The translations under genes were made by a program, and so were the position numbers. A model generated the notes under the pieces. The model was not told where the DNA came from. It saw only the letters and a program-made list of their open reading frames with translations, and did no database searches. This document shows, piece by piece, positions 1 to 5,599 of a DNA stretch of 5,599 bases. Every line of letters starts with the position of its first letter. Position 1 is the first letter of the stretch. This DNA comes from Acidobacteriota bacterium (GTDB lineage: Bacteria > Acidobacteriota > Terriglobia > UBA7540). The stretch is from assembly GCA_021789565.1 (NCBI GenBank), contig JAJYJL010000647.1, positions 1-5,599 on the forward strand, given 5' to 3'.

Positions 1-108
1 CGTTGTCTGGGTTTGCTGAGTGCTTTGCTGTGGCTGTTTTTCCTGACCCCAGGAAAGTCCAGGAAGCAGCAGGATAAGACAAATGCCTAACGCATAAATG
101 GTACGCAT
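1..108 (-). CDS. Exported protein of unknown function, N-terminal fragment (runs off left edge)
   Basis: This is an open frame of 36 codons from an ATG at 108-106 to the window edge, with no stop. The product begins with a short basic start (MRT) and then a hydrophobic stretch, roughly residues 4-18 (IYALGICLILLLPGL). A plausible signal peptidase I site follows at SWG|QEK, between residues 21 and 22. After it comes a Gln/Thr-rich, polar, probably disordered run (residues 22-36). A strong Shine-Dalgarno lies at the expected distance and supports the start. Cys10 sits inside the hydrophobic core, not after it, so a lipoprotein is unlikely. The gene lies 102 nt downstream of the DHOD-like gene on the same strand and could be the tail of that operon or an independent unit. 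The family cannot be named because only the leader is visible. Confidence 0.72.
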   Translation of the reverse strand, partial: MRTIYALGICLILLLPGLSWGQEKQPQQSTQQTQTT

Positions 109-114
109 GACCGA

Positions 115-123
115 CCACCTCCC
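115..123 (-). promoter_or_regulatory. Shine-Dalgarno of the exported-protein gene
   Basis: The minus strand reads GGGAGGTGG, a near-perfect anti-16S match. The GGAGG core ends 9 nt before the ATG at 108. This fixes the start of the partial gene at the left edge and is the main reason to accept such a short fragment as coding. Confidence 0.7.
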
Positions 124-210
124 TTTCAACTTCGTCTCCGTCACTTCGGGTCCCAGGCCGGAAGCCCCACTGTCTGAAGGAACCGGGAATCAACTCAACT
201 CGCGGTCACT

Positions 211-1302
211 TCATTCCCCATTCGTCATTCCCATTGGCCACGAACCGGTGGAGCGCGGCCTGTAGGAACCCAGCACACGCATGTAATTGGCCCGCTCAAA
301 AGCGGCCGGGTTCGGAACCGAGCGTAAGGCCAGGCTTCCCTGCATCTGCCGGATCGATTCATATTCATGTTCTTCCATCCAGTGGATCAGGTCTTCGCGG
401 ATCTGTTCCAGGTGGCCGATGCCATACCTCAACAGCGCGGAGGTCATCATTGCCACTCGTGCGCCCGCCATCATGGCTTTCAGGACGTCCTCCGCTTTAT
501 GGACTCCCCCCGTAACCGCCAAGTCCGGCCTGACGTGTCCGTAAAGAATCGCGACCCAATGCAACCGCAACAGAAGCTCTTGAGACATACTCAAGTGGAC
601 TGTAGGCACCACCTCGAGATTCTCAATATCAAAATCCGGTTGGTAGAACCGGTTAAACAACACCAGGGCGTCCGCGCCTGCCTTATCAAGCCCCTGTGCA
701 AAATTGGCCATCGCGCTGAAGTAAGGCCCCAGCTTGACCGCGACTGGAATGCGAATGGTATGCTTTACCTGCCTCACCAGTTCGCAGTAGCTCTTTTCGA
801 TTTCAGAGCTGGTCACGTTCGGGTCAGTCGGCAGGAAATAAATGTTGAGCTCAAGAGCCGTAGCCCCGGCCTCTTCGATTTTCCGGGCATGGTTCACCCA
901 TCCTCCCGGCGAAGTGGCATTCAGGCTCGCAATCACCGGGATGCTGACAGCCTCCGCGGCACGCCGAACGTGTTCCAGATAACCCTCCGGTCCGCGATTG
1001 TAACGCGTCATATCCGGCGCGCTACTCGACGCCCCAAAATCCGGGACATGCTGGTACTGAGCGACTTCCGGCAGGTAGGTCAAAGACTCCGCGAAGCTTT
1101 CGGTGCCCGCAGAGAGGCTCCGATTCAGTTCCTCGCTTTCCCTGATAATCTGCTCCTCGAACAGCGAATGGAGCACAACCGCCCCTGCGCCGGCATCTTC
1201 AATTTTGCGGATGTTATCGATCTCTTCCGATAACGGCGACGCCGAAGCAACAAGCGGACTCTTCAGTTCACATCCGAGGTAAGTTGTGCGGAGATCTGTC
1301 AT
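211..1302 (-). CDS. Dihydroorotate dehydrogenase-like flavoprotein, coupled to nifJ
   Basis: A 363-aa TIM-barrel protein of the DHOD-like family, cytoplasmic, with no signal or membrane segment. Visible landmarks are: an N-terminal strand TTYLGCELKSPLVAS (6-20); IPVIASLNATSPGGW (121-135); ELNIYFLPTDPN (151-162) where true DHODs have an ELNxSCPN-like motif; PVAVKLGP (186-193) with the conserved barrel lysine K190; and TGGVHKAEDVLKAMMAGA (264-281), which resembles the FMN-phosphate motif of DHODs. The glycine/proline-rich N-terminal DHOD signature is missing and is replaced by an acidic helical region (about 47-80). I therefore infer that FMN is kept but dihydroorotate oxidation is probably not the reaction. 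The start at 1302 was chosen over an in-frame ATG at 1347 because family similarity begins at MTDLRTTYLG and because its ATG overlaps the nifJ stop. The C-terminal tail (about 350-363) looks unconserved. From memory, such genes often lie beside nifJ, which points to a role with pyruvate/ferredoxin electron flow. The substrate is unknown. Confidence 0.88.
   Translation of the reverse strand: MTDLRTTYLGCELKSPLVASASPLSEEIDNIRKIEDAGAGAVVLHSLFEEQIIRESEELNRSLSAGTESFAESLTYLPEVAQYQHVPDFGASSSAPDMTRYNRGPEGYLEHVRRAAEAVSIPVIASLNATSPGGWVNHARKIEEAGATALELNIYFLPTDPNVTSSEIEKSYCELVRQVKHTIRIPVAVKLGPYFSAMANFAQGLDKAGADALVLFNRFYQPDFDIENLEVVPTVHLSMSQELLLRLHWVAILYGHVRPDLAVTGGVHKAEDVLKAMMAGARVAMMTSALLRYGIGHLEQIREDLIHWMEEHEYESIRQMQGSLALRSVPNPAAFERANYMRVLGSYRPRSTGSWPMGMTNGE
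1299..1302 (-). other. ATGA stop/start overlap coupling nifJ to the DHOD-like gene
   Basis: On the minus strand the nifJ stop TGA (1301-1299) overlaps the ATG (1302-1300) of the next gene. The purine-rich end of nifJ (AAGGAAGTGAAGAA) just before it can act as the ribosome binding site. This geometry is typical of translational re-initiation and implies linked expression of the two proteins. Confidence 0.85.
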
Positions 1303-4300
1303 TTCTTCACTTCCTTGGGAACTTCGGCTGCGGGTGATGCAGCCCATTTCTCGTACAACTCCCAGCGTTCCCTGACGTCCTCCTCGGCAAGCTTCAAGGC
1401 CTCACTCGCGACTTCCGGCCGGGACTTGACGAGCATGGTGTAGCGGGTTTCATTGTAAATGTACTTCTCAAGCGGAAGCGATGGCGGACGGGAATCAATA
1501 TGCAGAGGGTTTTTCCCTTCTTTGGCCAATTCAGGATTAAAGCGGAACAGCGGCCAGTAACCGGACTGGACCGCGGCTTTCTGCTGTTCCATGCCAAAGG
1601 CCAGGTCGTAGCCGTGAGCAATGCAGTGGCTGTAGGCAATGATCAGCGATGGTCCGTCGTACGCTTCAGCCTCAAGGAAGGCCTTGATCGTGTGCGTATC
1701 ATTCCCGCCCATAGCCACATTTGCCACGTAGACGTTGCCGTAAGTCATGGCCATCATCGCCAGATCTTTCTTGCGGTTTTCCTTGCCGCCGGCGGCAAAT
1801 TTGGCCACGGCCGCACGCGGGGTCGCCTTCGACATCTGGCCACCTGTATTGGAGTAGACCTCGGTATCCAGAACGAGAACGTTGATGTTCTTTCCCGACG
1901 CCAGGACGTGGTCAAGGCCGCCATAACCGATGTCATAGGCCCAGCCGTCTCCTCCCACAATCCAAACGTCCTTCTTGACCAGATAATCCGCAACTTGGAG
2001 CAGGTCACGCGCTTCAAGCGTGTCAAGCCCCTCAAGCTTTTCCTTAAGCGCCTGGACCCGCTCCCGCTGTTTCTTGATGCCATCCTCCGTCGCCTGATCG
2101 GCTGCGAGAACCTGCGCCGCCAGTTCTTCACCCAACTTTCCGGCAAGATGTCCCACCAGGTAACGGGCGTAATCGGCCTGCTTGTCCACCGCCAGGCGCA
2201 TGCCAAGCCCGAATTCCGCGTTGTCTTCGAAAAGAGAATTCGACCACGACGGGCCCAAACCTTCATGGTTCATGGTGTACGGAGTAGTGGGAAGGTTACC
2301 GCCGTATATCGACGAGCATCCCGTGGCATTGGCTATCAGGGAACGGTCACCGAACAACTGCGTCATCAGTTTGATGTAGGGTGTTTCGCCGCAACCCGCG
2401 CAGGCGCCGGAAAACTCAAACAGCGGTTCCAGCAATTGCGCGTCTTTCACTTGTCCCAGGCTGAGAGGAGCGCGGTCCATTTCCGGCAATTGCAGGAAGA
2501 AGTCCCAATTTTCGCGCTCCTGTTCCCGCAGCGGCGGCTGGGGCGCCATGTTGATCGCCTTGTAGCGGGCTTCGCTTTTGCTCTTTGCCGGGCAAACCTG
2601 AACGCAGAGCGTGCAACCTGTGCAATCCTCGGGCGCAACTGCCAGCGTGTAACGGTATTCCTTAAAGTCCTTCCAGCGCGCGGCAGTCGACTTAAACCTG
2701 GCCGGCGCTTTTTCCAGCAACTTGGGATCGTAGATTTTCGCCCGGATCACGGAGTGGGGGCACACCAGCACGCACTTGCCACATTGGATACACAAGTCAC
2801 GGTCCCACACGGGAATTTCCAGCGCGATGTTTCTCTTCTCCCATTGCGCCGTACCGGTTGGGAACGTGCCATCGGGACTGAATGCGCTGACTGGAAGCAA
2901 ATCGCCCTCGCCGGCGATAATCCGCGAGGTAACGTTCCGGAGGAATGCCGGCGCCCGGGCTGGGATCGGCGGCTGAATGTCAAAAACGCTGTTGGCCTGT
3001 TGCGAAACGGAAACCTCATGGAGATTGTCGAGTGCCCGGTCGACTGCCGCAAAGTTCTTCTGAACAATTATTTCCCCGCGTTTTCCGTAGGTTTTTTCGA
3101 TGGAATGCTTGATTTGTTGGATGGCTTCATCACGGGGCAGCACGCCACTGAGAGCAAAAAAGCAGGTTTGCATGACGGTGTTGACACGCCCGCCCATTCC
3201 CGCTTCCCGAGCCACTTTGACGCCGTCAATCACGTAAAATTTCAGTTTCTTATTCACAATGTGCTCCTGGGTAGTGCGCGGCAGGTGTTCCCAGACATCC
3301 TCAGGCCCGTAAGGAGAGTTCAGTAGAAACGTTGCTCCCTGCTCTGCTGCCTCCAGAACGTCAAAGCGGTCGAGAAACCCGAATTGATGGCAGGCCACAA
3401 AGCTGGCCTTGTTGATCAGGTAAGTGGAATGGATGGGCCTCTTTCCAAAACGCAGGTGCGAAACCGTCACTGAGCCGGATTTCTTTGAGTCATAGACAAA
3501 GTAACCCTGGGCGTAGTTTTCTGTTTCTTCTCCGATGATCTTGATGGAATTCTTATTGGCGCTGACCGTACCGTCAGAACCCAGACCGTAAAAAATGGCC
3601 CGCACGGCTCCCGGATTTTCCGTTGAGAACTCGGGGTCGTAAGAAAGGCTGGTGTGCGAAACGTCATCAATAATGCCGATAGTAAAGTGGTTTCTCGGCT
3701 TCCCGCTTTTCATCTCGTCCAGAATGCCCTTCACCATGGCCGGAGTGAATTCCTTGGAAGAGAGCCCATAGCGCCCGCCCACCACTGCTGGAATGGCGCT
3801 GAATTTCGCCTCCGGGGCGCCCGCAGCCTCATGCAGGGCCGTCACCACATCCATGTAGAGCGGCTCGCCAACGGCGCCGGGCTCCTTGGTGCGATCAAGG
3901 ACCGCGATTGTTTTCGCCGTCGAAGGCAGCGCCGAAACAAATTGCTCCACGGAAAAAGGACGGTAGAGGCGAACTTTGACCAGGCCGACCTTCTCGCCCT
4001 TCTCGACCAGATGCTCCACAGCTTCCTGAGCGGCCTCCGCACCTGAACCCATCATCACAACCACGCGCTCGGCGTCGGGCGCACCTACGTAGTCAAATAA
4101 GTGGTAAGAGCGATCGACAATCTTTGCAAAGCGGTCCATCACGTCCTGAACGATTGTTGGGCAGGCCAGGTAAAACGGGTTAGCGGCTTCCCTAGCCTGG
4201 AAAAAGACATCGGGATTTTGGGCTGTGCCCCTGATGAACGGGTGGTCCGGCGACAGCGCGCGGTCCCGGTGAGCCCGGACGGCATCCTGGTCCATCAGCG

Positions 4301-4877
4301 CCCTGATGTCGGCCTCTTCAATCTGTTCAACCTTGGAAATCTCGTGCGAGGTGCGAAATCCATCAAAGAACTGGAGAAAAGGAACTCTCGATTCCAGCGT
4401 GGCCGCATGGGCGATCAGGCCAAGATCCATAGCTTCCTGAACTGTATTGGAAGCCAACAGCGCAAAGCCTGTGGCTCGCGTGGCCATCACATCGCTGTGG
4501 TCCCCAAAAATGGAAAGTGCGTGTGTCGCCACCGTCCGGGCTGCCACATGAAGAACGGCAGGCGTCAGCTCACCCGCCATCTTATACATGTTAGGAATCA
4601 TCAGAAGGAGTCCCTGCGAGGAGGTAAAGGTTGTGCCAAGCGCTCCAGACTGGACCGCTCCGTGCAAGGCCCCGGCAGCCCCACCCTCGCTTTGCATTTC
4701 CATCACTTTGGGGACCGCGCCCCAGATGTTGGGCCTGCCTTCCACCGCCCACTGGTCCGCAAGTTCACCCATTGGGGATGAGGGGGTGATCGGGTAGATG
4801 GCAATCACTTCACTTGTCGCATAGGCTACGGACGCCGTAGCCTCATTTCCGTCAATTGTGCGCATGGCTCTTGCCAT
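1299..4877 (-). CDS. nifJ: Pyruvate:ferredoxin (flavodoxin) oxidoreductase, homodimeric type
   Basis: Converts pyruvate, CoA and two oxidised ferredoxins (or flavodoxin) to acetyl-CoA, CO2 and reduced carrier in the cytoplasm. At 1192 aa it has the usual length of the single-chain enzyme, with all domains in order. Domain I has YPITPSSPMGE (28-38), with T31, E64 and R114 where the Desulfovibrio africanus enzyme has its pyruvate/TPP-site residues. Domain II spans about 265-395. The CoA-side gamma domain has GLGSDGTVSANKNS (431-444). A linker domain covers about 600-690. A two-cluster ferredoxin domain has C696/C699/C702/C706 and C752/C755/C758/C762. The C-terminal TPP domain has proximal-cluster ligands C826, C829, C854 and C1085, and the diphosphate motif GDG (976-978) to SNTGGQ (1009-1014). 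No key residue is missing and there is no frameshift. The ATG at 4877 is chosen for its well-placed Shine-Dalgarno; most relatives begin at the later Met (residue 5, MRTIDGNE). The gene is first in the operon and a CRP/FNR-like site lies upstream. The family fit is very strong; a preference for another 2-oxoacid cannot be excluded. Confidence 0.97.
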   Translation of the reverse strand: MARAMRTIDGNEATASVAYATSEVIAIYPITPSSPMGELADQWAVEGRPNIWGAVPKVMEMQSEGGAAGALHGAVQSGALGTTFTSSQGLLLMIPNMYKMAGELTPAVLHVAARTVATHALSIFGDHSDVMATRATGFALLASNTVQEAMDLGLIAHAATLESRVPFLQFFDGFRTSHEISKVEQIEEADIRALMDQDAVRAHRDRALSPDHPFIRGTAQNPDVFFQAREAANPFYLACPTIVQDVMDRFAKIVDRSYHLFDYVGAPDAERVVVMMGSGAEAAQEAVEHLVEKGEKVGLVKVRLYRPFSVEQFVSALPSTAKTIAVLDRTKEPGAVGEPLYMDVVTALHEAAGAPEAKFSAIPAVVGGRYGLSSKEFTPAMVKGILDEMKSGKPRNHFTIGIIDDVSHTSLSYDPEFSTENPGAVRAIFYGLGSDGTVSANKNSIKIIGEETENYAQGYFVYDSKKSGSVTVSHLRFGKRPIHSTYLINKASFVACHQFGFLDRFDVLEAAEQGATFLLNSPYGPEDVWEHLPRTTQEHIVNKKLKFYVIDGVKVAREAGMGGRVNTVMQTCFFALSGVLPRDEAIQQIKHSIEKTYGKRGEIIVQKNFAAVDRALDNLHEVSVSQQANSVFDIQPPIPARAPAFLRNVTSRIIAGEGDLLPVSAFSPDGTFPTGTAQWEKRNIALEIPVWDRDLCIQCGKCVLVCPHSVIRAKIYDPKLLEKAPARFKSTAARWKDFKEYRYTLAVAPEDCTGCTLCVQVCPAKSKSEARYKAINMAPQPPLREQERENWDFFLQLPEMDRAPLSLGQVKDAQLLEPLFEFSGACAGCGETPYIKLMTQLFGDRSLIANATGCSSIYGGNLPTTPYTMNHEGLGPSWSNSLFEDNAEFGLGMRLAVDKQADYARYLVGHLAGKLGEELAAQVLAADQATEDGIKKQRERVQALKEKLEGLDTLEARDLLQVADYLVKKDVWIVGGDGWAYDIGYGGLDHVLASGKNINVLVLDTEVYSNTGGQMSKATPRAAVAKFAAGGKENRKKDLAMMAMTYGNVYVANVAMGGNDTHTIKAFLEAEAYDGPSLIIAYSHCIAHGYDLAFGMEQQKAAVQSGYWPLFRFNPELAKEGKNPLHIDSRPPSLPLEKYIYNETRYTMLVKSRPEVASEALKLAEEDVRERWELYEKWAASPAAEVPKEVKK

Positions 4878-4882
4878 CTTTT

Positions 4883-4888
4883 CCCTCC
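4883..4888 (-). promoter_or_regulatory. Shine-Dalgarno of nifJ
   Basis: The minus strand reads GGAGGG, then AAAAG, then the ATG at 4877-4875. The spacing of 5 nt favours this start over the second in-frame ATG twelve bases further in (4865-4863), so the product carries a short MARA extension before the conserved MRTIDGNE. Confidence 0.7.
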
Positions 4889-4940
4889 GCCCTATGAAAA
4901 ACTCTATTACAAGATAAGGCTAGGCCAGAGGGACATCCCT

Positions 4941-4962
4941 CGCAGTGATGAGCGTCACATTT
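4941..4962 (-). promoter_or_regulatory. Candidate CRP/FNR-superfamily operator upstream of nifJ
   Basis: On the plus strand the half-sites AGTGA (4944-4948) and TCACA (4955-4959) flank a 6-nt spacer, giving an inverted repeat with one mismatch. Read on the minus strand the promoter-distal half is AAATGTGA, identical to the E. coli CRP half-site with its A/T flank. The spacing is the CRP type (TGTGA-N6-TCACA), not the FNR type (TTGAT-N4-ATCAA). The centre, 4951.5, is about 75 nt before the nifJ ATG. A class II position (-41.5) would put the transcript start near 4910, leaving a 33-nt leader, but the -10 there (TAGCCT, 4922-4917) is weak. TATCTT (4916-4911) is an alternative -10. The palindrome is seen directly; binding by a regulator is inference. 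Confidence 0.45.
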
Positions 4963-5069
4963 TTGGCTTATGGATCATTTACGAAAAAGGCTGGCATGGG
5001 GCCTTTCTTGCGGGATTTTGAGGAATTTAGGACTGTCTGGCCTGGCCGGGCTCAATGCATCGTAAGGCG

Positions 5070-5098
5070 TTGTGTTAGACCTGGTTTGCCTGTACACT
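5070..5098 (+). promoter_or_regulatory. Weak candidate sigma-70 promoter for the CHAD gene
   Basis: TTGTGT (5070-5075) and TACACT (5093-5098) are separated by 17 nt, the optimal spacing. The -10 matches the consensus in 4 of 6 positions, the -35 only in its TTG. Initiation would fall near 5105, giving a leader of about 100 nt before the ATG at 5203. Matches of this quality occur by chance, so this is only a candidate. Confidence 0.25.
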
Positions 5099-5202
5099 GG
5101 TGCTATCGGTTCATAAGTGTTTTGGGGACTTGCCTTCTAACGGCGAGCTGTGGTGCTGGCTGGCCTCCAAGAGGAGAGACTGCACCACGCCTGGTGGTTT
5201 CG

Positions 5203-5589
5203 ATGGCTCAAGTAAACGGACACGCCGGACATAACGCCTCCGAGGACAATTCCTTATCCACGTTCCTGCAGGGTCCTTCAGTGGATACCAGCAGGGGCCA
5301 CTCCCAACCGGAGGGTCAGACCACCACGCCGGAAGTCACAGCCCGGGAAGACAGCGGCGCTCCCCGGACGGGTGAATGGGCCCGTGTTTCCAGCCTGGCC
5401 ATCAAGCATCTTGACCGCTGTGTTTCCCTCGAACCAAAAGTTCTGCAAAGTGATAATCCTGCCGCTATTCATGACCTGAGGATAGCTACCCGGCGACTTC
5501 AGCAGGTGATTGATCTGGTCTACCCATCCCCCCACTCGGGAGAAATTCGAAAACTGTACCGTGGACTCAAGCGCTGTCGAACGCGTTGA
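5203..5589 (+). CDS. CHAD-domain protein, N-terminal part, interrupted by an early stop
   Basis: From ATG 5203 the frame encodes 128 aa before TGA at 5587-5589. Residues 1-57 are a polar Ser/Thr/Gly/Pro-rich, probably disordered leader. From about 58 the sequence turns into the helical start of a CHAD domain: WARVSSLAIKHLDRCV (59-74), then the hallmark HDLRIATRRL (90-99) with H90, R93, R97 and R98, then a basic helix EIRKLYRGLKRCR (114-126). CHAD domains are conserved-histidine alpha-helical domains that bind polyphosphate through such basic residues. They normally run about 200 residues or more, so only the first helices are present. The stop falls where relatives continue with a second conserved basic segment. 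The gene is thus truncated, frameshifted, or damaged by a sequence error near the window edge. The start is uncertain: GAGGAGAG (5171-5178) lies 24 nt before this ATG and only 15 nt before an in-frame GTG at 5194. No CYTH domain is visible upstream. Confidence 0.6.
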   Translation: MAQVNGHAGHNASEDNSLSTFLQGPSVDTSRGHSQPEGQTTTPEVTAREDSGAPRTGEWARVSSLAIKHLDRCVSLEPKVLQSDNPAAIHDLRIATRRLQQVIDLVYPSPHSGEIRKLYRGLKRCRTR

Positions 5590-5599
5590 TACAGCACTT

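Larger units (their letters stand above)
4878..5202. other. Divergent intergenic region between nifJ and the CHAD gene
   Basis: These 325 nt separate two genes that point away from each other, so both promoters should lie here. I see the nifJ Shine-Dalgarno, a CRP-like palindrome, and a weak rightward -35/-10 pair. An open frame in line with the CHAD gene extends left to 4945, but its translation has no recognisable family character and no good ribosome binding site. I see no RNA gene, riboswitch-like fold, or repeat. Confidence 0.6.

Noticed and set aside
144..164. Possible terminator hairpin between the DHOD-like gene and the exported-protein gene (CTTCGG...CCGGAAG)
   Set aside because: The stem is short with a bulge, and no T-run follows on the minus strand, so it does not look like an intrinsic terminator.
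140..212. Direct repeat GTCACTTC at 140-147 and 205-212
   Set aside because: Eight bases in only two copies, with no palindromy or placement that suggests an operator; it is compatible with chance.
211..237. Imperfect tandem repeat at the 3' end of the DHOD-like gene (AATGGGAATGA / AATGGGGAATGA on the minus strand)
   Set aside because: Two short degenerate units in an unconserved C-terminal tail; probably a small slippage duplication without function.
367..1233. 288-codon open frame on the plus strand, antisense to the DHOD-like gene
   Set aside because: Shadow of the conserved minus-strand gene; its translation has no recognisable features.
1303..1347. Fifteen-residue N-terminal extension of the DHOD-like protein from an upstream in-frame ATG
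   Set aside because: It would lie inside the nifJ 3' end, has no family similarity, and the ATG at 1302 fits both the family start and the ATGA overlap.
1500..3326. 608-codon open frame on the plus strand, antisense to nifJ
   Set aside because: It lies wholly inside nifJ on the opposite strand, shows no domain, signal or low-complexity pattern typical of a real protein, and has no ribosome binding site. Long antisense frames are expected opposite a GC-rich gene with biased third positions. All NifJ motifs are intact on the minus strand.
4945..5202. N-terminal extension of the CHAD frame, including a hydrophobic, lipoprotein-like stretch ending LLTASC
   Set aside because: The lipobox is imperfect (Leu at -4, Thr at -3), the stretch is rich in Cys, Trp and Arg and looks like translated non-coding DNA. 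It would cover the CRP-like site and the candidate promoter. CHAD proteins are not usually lipoproteins.

Overview
The window is a piece of a moderately GC-rich bacterial chromosome. It is dominated by one metabolic operon read on the minus strand. The core is a full-length homodimeric-type pyruvate:ferredoxin (flavodoxin) oxidoreductase, NifJ (1299-4877, 1192 aa). A flavin-type TIM-barrel protein of the dihydroorotate-dehydrogenase-like family follows it (211-1302, 363 aa). The two genes overlap by ATGA, so they are almost certainly co-transcribed and translationally coupled. The gene pair and the style of the CHAD protein on the right remind me of Acidobacteriota. That placement is inference from recalled gene neighbourhoods, not something the window proves.

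Layout from left to right: (1) 1-108, minus strand, the 5' end of a gene that runs off the left edge. It has a strong Shine-Dalgarno and a clear signal peptide, so its product is exported. (2) 109-210, a 102-nt spacer with no convincing terminator or promoter. (3) 211-1302, the DHOD-like gene. (4) 1299-4877, nifJ. (5) 4878-5202, a divergent intergenic region of 325 nt. It holds the nifJ Shine-Dalgarno, a well-matched CRP/FNR-superfamily palindrome about 75 nt upstream of nifJ, and a weaker candidate sigma-70 promoter facing right. (6) 5203-5589, plus strand, the N-terminal part of a CHAD-domain protein. It meets a stop codon only about 40 residues after the start of the conserved CHAD core, 10 nt before the window edge.

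NifJ oxidatively decarboxylates pyruvate with CoA to acetyl-CoA and CO2, and passes two electrons through three [4Fe-4S] clusters to ferredoxin or flavodoxin. All expected thiamine-diphosphate and cluster ligands are present, so the enzyme looks functional. The coupled DHOD-like protein keeps the FMN-binding barrel end but lacks the usual DHOD substrate/catalytic signatures. It is better seen as an uncharacterised flavin oxidoreductase partner of pyruvate/ferredoxin metabolism than as pyrimidine biosynthesis PyrD. No ferredoxin or flavodoxin gene is visible here. I found no mobile element, CRISPR array, tRNA or rRNA, and no clearly new multi-gene system. The most interesting points are the coupled DHOD-like gene of unknown reaction, the CRP/FNR-like site in front of nifJ, and the interrupted CHAD gene.
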